Origin: Halobacteriovoraceae bacterium | GTDB taxonomy: Bacteria; Bdellovibrionota; Bacteriovoracia; Bacteriovoracales; Bacteriovoracaceae | DNA length: 64,000 bases | Direction of reading: 5' to 3' | NCBI GenBank assembly: GCA_020635135.1 | Contig: JACKAJ010000015.1 | Span: 1,302,001-1,366,000, forward strand | Shown here: piece after piece, positions 25,301 to 35,076 of the stretch | Layout: every line of letters begins with the position of its first letter | Numbering within the stretch: position 1 is the first letter of the stretch | The notes under the pieces: generated by a model | The model's input: only the letters and a program-made list of their open reading frames with translations | What the model was told of the DNA's origin: nothing | The model's database searches: none | Translations under genes and position numbers: made by a program

Positions 25301-26821
25301 TTACTGAAATTGAGCCATCAACTCAACAAGTTGTCCTACACTTGATTTCATAATATTGAGAATCGGTGCAGGGTAGACTCCAAATACAATAACAGCAATA
25401 CAGAGTGGTACCATATAGAAAACTTCTCTCGCATTCATGTCACTATATGACTTAACTTCATCTGATGGCTCTCCAAAGAACATTCTCTTGTACATCCAAA
25501 GAAGATAAGCTGCACCAATAAGAAGTCCAAGAACAGCAATTACAGTTATTGTTGTAAATCTTTGATAAATTCCTAAAAAGATCAATGCTTCAGAGATAAA
25601 CCCAGAAAGTCCTGGAAGTCCTAGTGAAGCAAACATACCGATGATAAACACAACTGTATATCGTGGTAGGTGAGCAGCAATACCGCCGTAACCTTTTGTC
25701 CCATCTGGTCTCACAATCCAGCGGTGGTGAGAGCGTTCATAAATTACACCAATCATTAAGAACATCATCGCAGTAGAAGTTCCGTGGTTAAACATTTGAA
25801 GAACGGCTCCGTTCATCCCCTGAATTGTCATCGCAGCCAGACCCATCATGACAAAACCCATGTGAGAAACGGATGAGTATGCGACAAGTTTTTTTACATC
25901 ATTCTGGGCCATCGCACAGAATGCTCCATAGATAACTGAGATAACTCCAAGAATGGCTATCGCAGTTGAATATTCAACTGCTGCACTTGGAAAAATTGGA
26001 AATGCGATTCTCAAAAAACCGTATGTTCCCATCTTTAAAAGAACACCAGCGAGGATAACAGATACTGCTGTCGGCGCCTGAACGTGGGCATGTGGCAACC
26101 AAGTGTGAAATGGGAAAATTGGAACTTTAATGGCAAATCCCAAAAACATCGACCAGAAAAAGAGTTTTTCAAACGAAAAGTCTGTTCCAAAAACATTTAC
26201 AGTCATATCAGTAAAGTGTCCGCCTTGAAGAGCGAGGATACTAAACGAGTCGGGACCTTTTCCTGTGGCATAGTAAAGGGCGATAATCCCCACCAACATA
26301 ACGATAGATCCAAAAAATGTATAAAGGAAAAACTTAACAGCGGCATACTCTCTATTTTCTCCACCCCAAATTCCAATTAGGAAAAACATTGGGAGGAGCA
26401 TAACTTCCCAGTAAACATAAAAGAGAAAAAAGTCTAAGGACATAAAAACACCAAAGACTGAAGACTCAAGCATGAGGAGAAGTGCAAAATAAGCTTTTAC
26501 TGATTTTGTGATTGTCCATGAACTTAAGATACAAATGAAAAACAACAACCCTGTAAGTAGAATCATGGGCAAAGAGATACCGTCGATTCCTAGTGCATAA
26601 TTAATATGAAATTGTTCAATCCAAGGAACTTGGAAGACTTGTTGAACATTGGGATTACTTTCATCAAATCTCAAATAAAGCAATATCGTAACAATGAAAG
26701 TTAAAGCCGTTGCTCCTAAGCTAATATACCGAACGAGTTGATCTTTTCCCTTGGGAGTTACAAGAACTCCAATCATTCCAACTACGGGTAACCACAATAT
26801 CAAGTTTAAAATGCCGCTCAC
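25301..26821 (-). CDS. nuoM: NADH-quinone oxidoreductase subunit M
   Basis: The 506-residue protein is a proton-pumping antiporter-like subunit. It contains FPFHTWLPHAHVQAPTAVSVILAG, KKLVAYSSVSHMGFVMMGL and GLPGLSGFISEALIF (long stretch here in parts: FPFHTWLPHAHVQAP, TAVSVILAG), all typical of NuoM/ND4, with about 14 membrane segments. Glu in the fifth helix region (YVYWEVMLLPMF) is kept. It starts 12 bases after nuoL. Confidence 0.96.
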   Translation of the reverse strand: MSGILNLILWLPVVGMIGVLVTPKGKDQLVRYISLGATALTFIVTILLYLRFDESNPNVQQVFQVPWIEQFHINYALGIDGISLPMILLTGLLFFICILSSWTITKSVKAYFALLLMLESSVFGVFMSLDFFLFYVYWEVMLLPMFFLIGIWGGENREYAAVKFFLYTFFGSIVMLVGIIALYYATGKGPDSFSILALQGGHFTDMTVNVFGTDFSFEKLFFWSMFLGFAIKVPIFPFHTWLPHAHVQAPTAVSVILAGVLLKMGTYGFLRIAFPIFPSAAVEYSTAIAILGVISVIYGAFCAMAQNDVKKLVAYSSVSHMGFVMMGLAAMTIQGMNGAVLQMFNHGTSTAMMFLMIGVIYERSHHRWIVRPDGTKGYGGIAAHLPRYTVVFIIGMFASLGLPGLSGFISEALIFLGIYQRFTTITVIAVLGLLIGAAYLLWMYKRMFFGEPSDEVKSYSDMNAREVFYMVPLCIAVIVFGVYPAPILNIMKSSVGQLVELMAQFQ

Positions 26822-26833
26822 GAGTTATACTCC

Positions 26834-29002
26834 TTAAGTTAATACTGCTACAAAAGTCACTAGCATAAATATTAATACTATAAAATATGTCTGAATTTTT
26901 CCTGACTGAATCAAACGCAACACAATATTGAAAATATTTGTCGCAACTGCTGTTCCATCAACCCCAATTTTATCGACCACAATGCGATCAAACCAGTTAC
27001 TACTCTTATAACCAACTCGGGATACGGCTTCCCATCCATCGATAGCAAAGCGATCATAAATTCCCATATCAAACCAAGCGAGAGCATTGTTGAATTTCAA
27101 TAAACCCTTTTGAATGATGACATCGATATAAAGGTGGTCAAAGTAATATTTGTTTTTAAGCGCTTTGACCCAAACAGAGAACATATTCACAAATCTCGCA
27201 GGGTCAATGCTTCTTCGAATATACATTAAGAAAGCAAAGAAAATGGAGCAAGCAACGATGATGATCGATCCAAAAGCACCTTCCACGTGAGCATGGTGAA
27301 GACCTTCGTGATTTTCGTGGTTAGGTCCAGCGAATCCACTTTGATGTTCATACTCTGAATGCTCTGGTTTTTCTTTTTCGTTTGTATCACTCCAACCCAA
27401 CTCTTCTCTCGTGTAATAAGCAAACTTATCTAGCGATTCTGTCGGTGAAGCGACTAAAACTTTAAACCATTCGTTCTTGCTTCCAAAGATTTTCACAAAC
27501 CCTTGACCAGTTAGTGAACCTGAGAAGAAAACACCAAGTGTGAAAATAGATAATATAAGAAGCGGAACGTTTTGATTAATTTTTAAGTGCTCAGCGTGAC
27601 AGTGATCATAGACGTGTTGATCTCTTGGCTTGCCGTGGAAAGTTAAAAACATCATTCGGCACATATAAAATGGAGTTAGGAAAGCTCCGATAAATCCAAG
27701 AGCCGCTGGAATCATATAAGTAAATCCTTGGCCTGCGTGAAGAGCCACATAAAGGGCATCTCCTAAAATTCTGTCTTTTGAAACAAATCCACTGAAGAAA
27801 GGAACTCCCGAAATGGCTAGTGTACAACACCACATCGCAATCCAGGTAAATTTTAATTTATGGCGAAGCCCCCCCATCTCTGGCATTTCTTGAGTATGAA
27901 CAGAGTGGATAACAGAACCTGCTGATAAGAACAAACAAGCTTTAAAAACAGCGTGAGTAATTAAATGCATAAAGGCAGCGTTATAAGCCCCAACGCCTAC
28001 ACCTAAAACCATGTAGCCTAATTGAGAAATTGTCGAATAAGCAAGAACCGCTTTGAGATCTGTTTGAATAAGAGCGATTGTTGCTGCACCAAAAGCTGTG
28101 ATCCCACCAATCATTGCAATAAACGGAGTTAACCCTCCGGCAACCATTAAGGGATACATTCTCAAAGAAAGGTAAACTCCGGCGGCAACCATTGTTGCTG
28201 CGTGAATAAGAGCCGAACACGGAGTCGGTCCCATCATCGCATCAGGCAACCATACTTGGAGTGGAAATTGTGCAGATTTTCCAATCGTTCCACAGAAAAT
28301 ACAAAAGCCAGCAAATGTTGCGAGCGAAATTCCAATAACGGTATGGCCTTCAAAAGATCCATTCGCAATCGCCGCGTAAATATCGGGAAGTGAAACATTT
28401 CCTACCGTATGCCAAATAGCGAGAATTCCCAAAAGAAAGAAGACGTCTCCCACCCTTGTCGTCATAAAGGCTTTGATGGAAGCATAACCTGCTTTTTCTT
28501 TTTCAAAATAAAACCCAATCAAAGAATAGGAACAAAATCCCATTATCTCCCAGAAAATAAACATAGAAAGGAGATTATCGGAAAGGACAAGCCCTAGCAT
28601 ACCTGAAGTAAATAGAGACATGAGTGTAAAGAATTTTCCATAGCGCACATCTCCCCACATATACCAAGTTGAGAAAAGGTGGATGAAAAAGGCAACTCCC
28701 GTCACCATCAGGAGCATAATCGCTCCCATATTGTCGATGTATATACCAAGATCTATTTTAAAGAGATTTTCGCCGTAGGAGAGATCAAACCAAGTGAAAT
28801 ATTTGTGAATATAATATTCAGTAGAATACGTTGAATAAAAATCAATGAATATTCTAAAGGCAAAGAGAAAAGCAATCCCAATTCCTAAAACGCTAACCCA
28901 GTCCCCTTGTCTTGGAAGTTTTTTCCCAAAAAAAGCATTAATCACAAAAGCCGTAAAAGGGGCTAAAAAAATGGGTGCAATGGATAAAATAGTATAATCC
29001 AT
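26834..29002 (-). CDS. nuoL: NADH-quinone oxidoreductase subunit L
   Basis: The 722-residue protein has the ND5 core (FWEIMGFCSYSLIGFYF, FPLQVWLPDAMMGPTPCSALIHAATMVAAG in parts, VLAYSTISQLGYMVLGVG, VPFFSGFVSKDRIL). The long C-terminal extension expected for NuoL includes the lateral amphipathic helix and the final membrane helix (FIVLIFMLVTFVAVL). A His/Glu-rich loop at about residues 540-575 is a local peculiarity. It lies between nuoK and nuoM. Confidence 0.96.
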   Translation of the reverse strand: MDYTILSIAPIFLAPFTAFVINAFFGKKLPRQGDWVSVLGIGIAFLFAFRIFIDFYSTYSTEYYIHKYFTWFDLSYGENLFKIDLGIYIDNMGAIMLLMVTGVAFFIHLFSTWYMWGDVRYGKFFTLMSLFTSGMLGLVLSDNLLSMFIFWEIMGFCSYSLIGFYFEKEKAGYASIKAFMTTRVGDVFFLLGILAIWHTVGNVSLPDIYAAIANGSFEGHTVIGISLATFAGFCIFCGTIGKSAQFPLQVWLPDAMMGPTPCSALIHAATMVAAGVYLSLRMYPLMVAGGLTPFIAMIGGITAFGAATIALIQTDLKAVLAYSTISQLGYMVLGVGVGAYNAAFMHLITHAVFKACLFLSAGSVIHSVHTQEMPEMGGLRHKLKFTWIAMWCCTLAISGVPFFSGFVSKDRILGDALYVALHAGQGFTYMIPAALGFIGAFLTPFYMCRMMFLTFHGKPRDQHVYDHCHAEHLKINQNVPLLILSIFTLGVFFSGSLTGQGFVKIFGSKNEWFKVLVASPTESLDKFAYYTREELGWSDTNEKEKPEHSEYEHQSGFAGPNHENHEGLHHAHVEGAFGSIIIVACSIFFAFLMYIRRSIDPARFVNMFSVWVKALKNKYYFDHLYIDVIIQKGLLKFNNALAWFDMGIYDRFAIDGWEAVSRVGYKSSNWFDRIVVDKIGVDGTAVATNIFNIVLRLIQSGKIQTYFIVLIFMLVTFVAVLT

Positions 29003-29004
29003 AA

Positions 29005-29310
29005 TTAATTCCTTAATTCCGTCGCTTCATCAATGTGAATCGTCTCTTTTAGTTGAAAGTAGTGAATCACAATGGCCAAACCAACCGCGGCTTCAGCGGC
29101 AGCAATGACGATAACAAAAAGTGAAAAAATATGCCCATCAATATTTGAGGCAGCAAAACGAGAGTACGCAACGAAATTAAGAGCCGCTGCATTTAAAATC
29201 AATTCAATTCCTAATAAAATTGCCACAATATTTTTTCTGGCAATCATCAAAGTTAATCCAATAAAGAATAGCAAAAGAGAAATTGCAAGGTAAGAAACTA
29301 AACTAATCAT
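29005..29310 (-). CDS. nuoK: NADH-quinone oxidoreductase subunit K
   Basis: The 101-residue, three-helix protein carries the two conserved membrane glutamates (GIELILNAAALNF and AAAEAAVGLAIV). The start at 29310 overlaps the nuoJ stop by eight bases, which fits coupled translation; the longer frame upstream lies in nuoJ. Confidence 0.95.
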   Translation of the reverse strand: MISLVSYLAISLLLFFIGLTLMIARKNIVAILLGIELILNAAALNFVAYSRFAASNIDGHIFSLFVIVIAAAEAAVGLAIVIHYFQLKETIHIDEATELRN

Positions 29311-29851
29311 TGGCCACCCTTTCTTTTCTTGGTCTCGCAATAATGGCAGCACCGATCAAGGCTCCCAATAGCAATACAGAGGAAAGCTCAAAAGCGAGAA
29401 CGTGGTCTGTTAAGAGAAGTTCTCCAATCTCTTCAACTGTTGAGACAAAAGGCTTAGCTTCTTTTGTCACTTCCACACCTTTAACTATATTTTTGATGAG
29501 AACAAACTGTGAAAGTACAAAAACAAATGAAGTGAGAAAAGCAATTCCAAAACTCCACTTATTACCCATGGCTGGAATAAGTCCCAATAATTTTTGAGCT
29601 CTACTCACAAATTCCTTTCCGCCAGTTAACATAACAGCAAAAAGCATAAGGATAACAATACCACCCACATAAACCATCGTTTGTGTCACAGCCACGAAGT
29701 CTGCCCCAAGGGTTACATAAAGCCCAGCAATCCCAATCAGCGTTCCAAGTAAGAAAATACAAGAGTGCATTATGTTTCTTGCTATGAGCATGGCAACAGC
29801 ACAGCCGACTGTTAATAACGCTGAAGTTAAAAATAAAATATTAACGTACAT
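29303..29851 (-). CDS. nuoJ: NADH-quinone oxidoreductase subunit J
   Basis: The 182-residue protein has five hydrophobic segments, with the family element DFVAVTQTMVYVGGIVILMLFAVML in the third helix (given here in pieces: DFVAVTQTMVYVGG, IVILMLFAVML). This pi-bulge helix takes part in gating of the membrane arm. The gene is between nuoH and nuoK. Confidence 0.95.
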   Translation of the reverse strand: MYVNILFLTSALLTVGCAVAMLIARNIMHSCIFLLGTLIGIAGLYVTLGADFVAVTQTMVYVGGIVILMLFAVMLTGGKEFVSRAQKLLGLIPAMGNKWSFGIAFLTSFVFVLSQFVLIKNIVKGVEVTKEAKPFVSTVEEIGELLLTDHVLAFELSSVLLLGALIGAAIIARPRKERVAND

Positions 29852-29866
29852 AATGAATTATTCCTT

Positions 29867-30997
29867 TTAATGGTGGAAAAATAATTCAAACATTGATTTG
29901 CCATCAAAGACAACTAACCAAACTGCACAACCGACAAGATTAAAAATTGCAATTGGTGTTAAATATTTCCAACAAATAACCATTAATTGATCAACTCTTA
30001 GACGAGGGAATGTCCATCGAATCCAAATAACGACATAATAAAGAGCACAAGTTTTTAAGAAAAAGACTGTCGCTTGAGCACCTTGGCCAGCTAAACTATG
30101 GCCGAACTCTTCGCCAGGAACATTGTAGCCACCTAAAAAGAGACTAACGGCAACTCCACTAACGACAAAAACTTCTACATATTCTGCCAGCGCAAAAAGT
30201 CCAAAGCGCATTCCTGTATACTCTGTATGATAACCGGAGACAAGTTCCGACTCTGCTTCTGGCAAATCAAAAGGCGCTCTGTTTGTTTCAGCTAGCGCTC
30301 CAGTGAAGAGAACAAAAAAAGCGATAAAAGAAAAAGGATTGTGAAAAAGAAACCATTGGTGCGGAAAAGCTCCTTGGCTTCCAACGATTTGGCCAAATGA
30401 CATTCCACCGCTCAACAAAACCATTGCCAGGATGGAAAGTGTCACGGGAATTTCGTAACTGATGATTTGTGAAGCCCCTCTCATTCCTCCAAGCATTGAC
30501 CACTTAGAGTTTGAAGCGTATCCCCCGAGAAAAACTCCCACACCAACGAGTGAGGAGATTGCTACCAAATAAAAAACTCCAACATTTAAATCCGTAAGTG
30601 TAATTCCACTTCCGAAAGGGATAACTGCAAAAGTTGAAAAGACTCCAAAGATTGCTAAAAAAGGAGCAAGGTAAAATAAAAAGAGATCTGCCGTTTTAGG
30701 AGCAATATCTTCTTTTGAAACCATTTTGATCCCATCGGCAATCAATTGAAATAATCCATAGGGTCCAACACGATTGGGACCAATTCTTGCTTGAATATCT
30801 GCAGAAATTTTTCTCTCGGCATAAGTTCCAAAACCTCCAACTGTCGCTAAAACTAAAGTAATAACGAGAGCTCCTAAAAGAAAAATCATAAAGACAATGA
30901 AAGGAGTAACGTCTGTTCCCAACCAAAGACTTATACGAGAGACAAATGACCGGAAGACGTCAAAACTTAAAAAATACTCTGCAATTGTTGTATTCAT
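29867..30997 (-). CDS. nuoH: NADH-quinone oxidoreductase subunit H
   Basis: This 376-residue subunit forms the quinone chamber at the join of membrane and peripheral arms. The conserved YAERKISADIQARIGPNRVGP, and ETNRAPFDLPEAESELVSGYHTEY (given in parts: NRAPFDLPEAESELV, SGYHTEY) are intact, with the acidic residues that line the E-channel. It follows nuoA by two bases. Confidence 0.96.
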   Translation of the reverse strand: MNTTIAEYFLSFDVFRSFVSRISLWLGTDVTPFIVFMIFLLGALVITLVLATVGGFGTYAERKISADIQARIGPNRVGPYGLFQLIADGIKMVSKEDIAPKTADLFLFYLAPFLAIFGVFSTFAVIPFGSGITLTDLNVGVFYLVAISSLVGVGVFLGGYASNSKWSMLGGMRGASQIISYEIPVTLSILAMVLLSGGMSFGQIVGSQGAFPHQWFLFHNPFSFIAFFVLFTGALAETNRAPFDLPEAESELVSGYHTEYTGMRFGLFALAEYVEVFVVSGVAVSLFLGGYNVPGEEFGHSLAGQGAQATVFFLKTCALYYVVIWIRWTFPRLRVDQLMVICWKYLTPIAIFNLVGCAVWLVVFDGKSMFELFFHH

Positions 30998-30999
30998 AA

Positions 31000-31419
31000 T
31001 TATTTATCTATATTTTTATTAACAATAAAACTTCTAACCCAATCCAGGTCACCTTTTTTCCAGCAGTAAGCAATTCCTTCCAAAAGAACAGAAATAAAAC
31101 TTAAGAAAATAATAAGAACGTATACCCCGTTACCTGCTTCATTTAGTTTCTTGAAAACGGCTGCCACTGGGAACATTAAGACTGATTCCACGTCAAAGAT
31201 AATAAAGATCAAACCAACAACATAAAAGCGAACATTGAAAAGCGACCATGCAGTTCCTACTGGCTCTTCCCCACATTCATATGGCATAACCTTTTCGTCG
31301 GTCTTTTTTCCTCTTGGACTTAACAGGCGAGCAGCTGCAAGAGCCCCTACAAAGAGAATGACAGCGATAGCCATCATTATGGTTACGGGCATAAAGACAT
31401 TGAGCGTTTGCTCAGGCAT
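31000..31419 (-). CDS. nuoA: NADH-quinone oxidoreductase subunit A
   Basis: The 139-residue, three-helix subunit has the diagnostic MPYECGEEPVG and FIIFDVESVLMFP motifs. A frame open further upstream would run into mfd, and GGAG precedes the ATG at 31419, so that start is used. It is the first gene of the seven-gene nuo run, and its promoter must lie in the 126-base gap shared with mfd. Confidence 0.95.
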   Translation of the reverse strand: MPEQTLNVFMPVTIMMAIAVILFVGALAAARLLSPRGKKTDEKVMPYECGEEPVGTAWSLFNVRFYVVGLIFIIFDVESVLMFPVAAVFKKLNEAGNGVYVLIIFLSFISVLLEGIAYCWKKGDLDWVRSFIVNKNIDK

Positions 31420-31545
31420 TTGTAAATCTCCAAAACTAGGTATATTTATTTTGGTCTCAGAGTACACGATACTTATAGTGTTGAAAATAGTCGGGATACA
31501 AAAATTATTGAGATAAAATTCATACAAACAAAAGTTTTTTAGATT

Positions 31546-34500
31546 ATGAGTGCAATTCAAAAATTTGAAAATTGGCTTAAGGGCGCAGGGCAAAACAATA
31601 AATTTACCCTAAAAAATGTGGCTATAGAACAATGGATCTCCCTTGTAGAAGGGCACTTGGAATCTGATCAACAAAAATGGCCTCGCCTATACGTAATTGA
31701 AGACGAGCAAAAGGCCTTGGAAATAAAAAGATTGTGGGAAGAAAAACTCGATAATGTCGCATTTTTTATTCCAGAAGTTTTTTCTCCTTACGAAAGCCTT
31801 ATCAACACAGGAGAAGATGCTGCTCAAGTCCTTGGCTCTCTGCAAAACATTGCTCACGAAGAATTTTCCGTGCTGATCACGACATTTAAAGGACTTCTCC
31901 AAGTTCTGCCCCCCAAAGATTTTTTAAGAAGCACTGGCATTGAATTAAAAGTGGAACAAATTATTTCTCAAGATGAATTGCGAGCTCTTTTGGTAAAACT
32001 AGGCTATCTTCTCAATCCCCAAGCGGGTCATCCCGGGACTTTTTCTATCCGTGGTGAAATTGTCGATATCTACCCCATGGCAGGAGCACCTGTTCGAATT
32101 CAATATTTTGATGATCTTATCGAAAAAATTTATGAGATCGACACAACAACTTACAAAAGTATTAAAGAAAATGAGCTTGAAAAAGTTGAAGTTGGTTTTT
32201 CAATCTATCAACTTTTTGAAGATCAATTTTTAAATAATTTAAGAAAAAATATTCCCATTCCTTCGCCAAAATTTAAAAACAAATTTGAAAAAAGAAAAGA
32301 ATTATTTCAAAAACTAAGTCGTGGAGAATTATGTGATAATTTTTCTGCCCTTATTCCCTATTTTTTTGAAAACCAATCCTGTCTTCTGGATTACTTTGAC
32401 GACAAACATATTTTTGTTGAAAACTTTGAAAAAGCAATTGCAAATTATACTTTTTATTTTGATTCAATTCGAGAAGAGTTCGAAGAAATTGAATCTCAAT
32501 CTCATAACGACAATTTAATTCCTGCACCCGAATTTTATTATAACCAAGATCGTTTTTTTAAACTTGAAGAAACTCACCAGATTATTGAAGTGAACAGTCT
32601 CGACATAAAAAAAAGTATGTTTCAAGAAGATTTGGACACTGTCATAGATTTGAATGTTCAAGACTTAAAAACCTTCATCGACTCATCTGCCCCTATAGAA
32701 CCAAACGACAAAAACGCCTTTATTACGGCTCTTTTTGAATGTATCGCTAAAAAATACCACGCCCTTAATAGCATCTATCTCTATATGGAAAATGAGGTGG
32801 AATATCAAAAATTTAAACTCATTTGCGAAAACTATAATGTCTCACTCCAAAAAATAAAATTCTTAAAGACTCCTCTTTCTAAAAGTTTTTATCTTCCCAA
32901 TGACAAAAGTCTATACCTCTCGGTTCACGATATTTTTCCAGCAAAGAACAAAAAGAAAAAGAAAAAATCAAAAGTTAATTACGACCTCTTTGCCGAACAA
33001 ATTGCAACGTTGGAAAAGGGAGATTTCATTGTCCACAAACAATTTGGTATCGGAATATTTTTAGGCATTGTTAATCTTTCAAAAACGGGATCAACGGAAG
33101 ATTTTTTACATCTAGAATACAAAGATGGAGATAAGGTTTACGTTCCCGTTTATCGACTCAATCTCGTGCAAAAATATGCCGATGGTAACGCCCAATGCAC
33201 CGTTGCTGACCTTAAAAATAAAAGATTTGATCTCTCAAAAAGCAAGGCTCGAAAATCAGCTAAAAAACTAGCCTTCGATCTTTTAAAACTCAATGCCGAA
33301 AGAGAAGCTTTTCAAGGGCACCACTACAATCCACCTGGTGCCGAGTATGAGGATTTTGAAAATAAGTTTCAATATGAACTTACCCCTGACCAAGAAAATG
33401 CTGTTGAGGATATTCTCAATGATATGTGCAGCGATAAGCCCATGGACCGTCTAATCTGTGGTGATGTTGGCTTTGGAAAAACAGAAGTCGCTATGCGAGC
33501 TGCTTTTAAGGCTATTGAAGATGGAATGCAAGTGGCAGTACTCGTCCCAACCACAATCTTATCTCTGCAGCACTTTATGAATTTTACGGAAAGATTTAAA
33601 AGCTTTGCGGTCAATATTGATTATATCTCTCGCTTTCGATCTGCCAAAGAAAGTAAAGAAATTATTGAAAAAATTAAGACGGGTGAAGTGGATATTATCA
33701 TTGGGACTCACAAACTCTTGAGTAGTAAAATTTCTTTTAAAAACTTAGGACTAGTTATCGTCGATGAAGAGCATCGCTTTGGTGTTTCTCACAAAGAACA
33801 GCTCAAAGTTTTAAAATCGAGTATTGATTTTTTAACTTTAACCGCAACGCCAATACCAAGAACACTCCAAATGTCTTTTTTGGGGATTAAAGATTTATCT
33901 CTAATACAAACACCTCCTCCTCGTAGGCAGTCCATTTCGACTTATATGATCCGAGAGGATGAATTTACAATAAAAACAGCCATTCAAAACGAACTTAAAA
34001 GATCTGGTCAAGTCTTTATTATTCATAATCGCGTTCAGGATATTGAAATTCTAGCTGATAAAATTCGCAGACTCGTACCTGAATCTCAAATTGTCGTTGC
34101 CCACGGACAAATGAACGAAGGGGAATTAGAAAAAAAGATTCAAGATTTTTATCACAAAAAATTTAACGTCCTTATTTCTACAACCATCGTTGAGTCTGGA
34201 ATTGATATTCCCACTGCCAATACTATGATTATCAATAATGCTCACACATTTGGTCTCGCCCAACTCCACCAGCTCAGAGGACGAATTGGAAGATCTTCAA
34301 GAAAAGCTTATGCTTATTTTGTCATACCTAAATACAAAACTCTCACGGCCACAGCTTCTAAAAGATTAGAAGCCCTTCAAAAATATTCTGAGATCGGATC
34401 AGGTTTTGCTATTTCTAATTCGGATCTTGAAATTAGGGGCTCTGGAAACTTACTTGGAGCTGATCAATCTGGCCATGTCCAAAACGTTGGACTCGAACTT

Positions 34501-35019
34501 TATACGGAGTTATTAAGAGAAGCAATTGCAGAAATTAAAGGAGAAACGACACTGGCTTATGAGTCTGAAGACATTGATATAAAAAGCTTCTTCCAATCAT
34601 ACATTCCCAGTAACTATATTCAAGACCAAAAAGATCGCTTGCGATATTATAAAAGAATTTCAAACTGTATGGAGCAAAATGATTTGGACGCAATTCAAGA
34701 AGATCTTGTGGATATTTTTGGTCCTCTTCCAGAAGTTGTTGAAAACCTCTTCAATTTGATTGCTACCCGTAACAGCCTCAAAAAAATAGGTGTCGCCAAT
34801 GCCAGAATTTCTCCAAAGGCCACAACAATTGTCTTCAATGATCAGTTTTTAAATAATTCCCAAACTCTTCGAGACCGAACAATTCAGCATTTTATTTCGA
34901 AACCTCACCTCTATAAAGTAAATCCCAACAATTCTGTCGTTATCAAAGTAACCAACGAAAATTCTCAAGAACTAAAAACATTCACAAAAAATCTTGTTGA
35001 TGAACTCTTGGTGAATTAA
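31546..35019 (+). CDS. mfd: Transcription-repair coupling factor
   Basis: The 1157-residue protein displaces stalled RNA polymerase and recruits UvrA. It has the degenerate UvrB-like N-terminal part (ending near residue 340), then the RNA-polymerase-binding module (about 480-560, LEKGDFIVHKQFGIGIFLG), and the RecG-like helicase: Walker A CGDVGFGKTEVAMRA, DEEH box VIVDEEHRFGV, TATPIPRTLQMS, and QLRGRIGRSSRKAYAYF. A C-terminal TRCF domain ends the chain. A palindromic CTATAG repeat at 32690 encodes APIEP in a poorly conserved linker. It heads a run that ends with uvrA. Confidence 0.97.
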   Translation: MSAIQKFENWLKGAGQNNKFTLKNVAIEQWISLVEGHLESDQQKWPRLYVIEDEQKALEIKRLWEEKLDNVAFFIPEVFSPYESLINTGEDAAQVLGSLQNIAHEEFSVLITTFKGLLQVLPPKDFLRSTGIELKVEQIISQDELRALLVKLGYLLNPQAGHPGTFSIRGEIVDIYPMAGAPVRIQYFDDLIEKIYEIDTTTYKSIKENELEKVEVGFSIYQLFEDQFLNNLRKNIPIPSPKFKNKFEKRKELFQKLSRGELCDNFSALIPYFFENQSCLLDYFDDKHIFVENFEKAIANYTFYFDSIREEFEEIESQSHNDNLIPAPEFYYNQDRFFKLEETHQIIEVNSLDIKKSMFQEDLDTVIDLNVQDLKTFIDSSAPIEPNDKNAFITALFECIAKKYHALNSIYLYMENEVEYQKFKLICENYNVSLQKIKFLKTPLSKSFYLPNDKSLYLSVHDIFPAKNKKKKKKSKVNYDLFAEQIATLEKGDFIVHKQFGIGIFLGIVNLSKTGSTEDFLHLEYKDGDKVYVPVYRLNLVQKYADGNAQCTVADLKNKRFDLSKSKARKSAKKLAFDLLKLNAEREAFQGHHYNPPGAEYEDFENKFQYELTPDQENAVEDILNDMCSDKPMDRLICGDVGFGKTEVAMRAAFKAIEDGMQVAVLVPTTILSLQHFMNFTERFKSFAVNIDYISRFRSAKESKEIIEKIKTGEVDIIIGTHKLLSSKISFKNLGLVIVDEEHRFGVSHKEQLKVLKSSIDFLTLTATPIPRTLQMSFLGIKDLSLIQTPPPRRQSISTYMIREDEFTIKTAIQNELKRSGQVFIIHNRVQDIEILADKIRRLVPESQIVVAHGQMNEGELEKKIQDFYHKKFNVLISTTIVESGIDIPTANTMIINNAHTFGLAQLHQLRGRIGRSSRKAYAYFVIPKYKTLTATASKRLEALQKYSEIGSGFAISNSDLEIRGSGNLLGADQSGHVQNVGLELYTELLREAIAEIKGETTLAYESEDIDIKSFFQSYIPSNYIQDQKDRLRYYKRISNCMEQNDLDAIQEDLVDIFGPLPEVVENLFNLIATRNSLKKIGVANARISPKATTIVFNDQFLNNSQTLRDRTIQHFISKPHLYKVNPNNSVVIKVTNENSQELKTFTKNLVDELLVN

Positions 35020-35076
35020 AAGATTAGCCCTATAATAGTAATATCATTAATAAAGAGATGCTAAAGGACTCAAGGT

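Noticed and set aside
26084..26380. 98-codon plus-strand frame inside nuoM
   Set aside because: Shadow of a strongly conserved membrane gene; no ribosome binding site or domain.
28202..28597. Plus-strand frames inside nuoL
   Set aside because: Arginine- and serine-rich shadow translations of nuoL without start signals.
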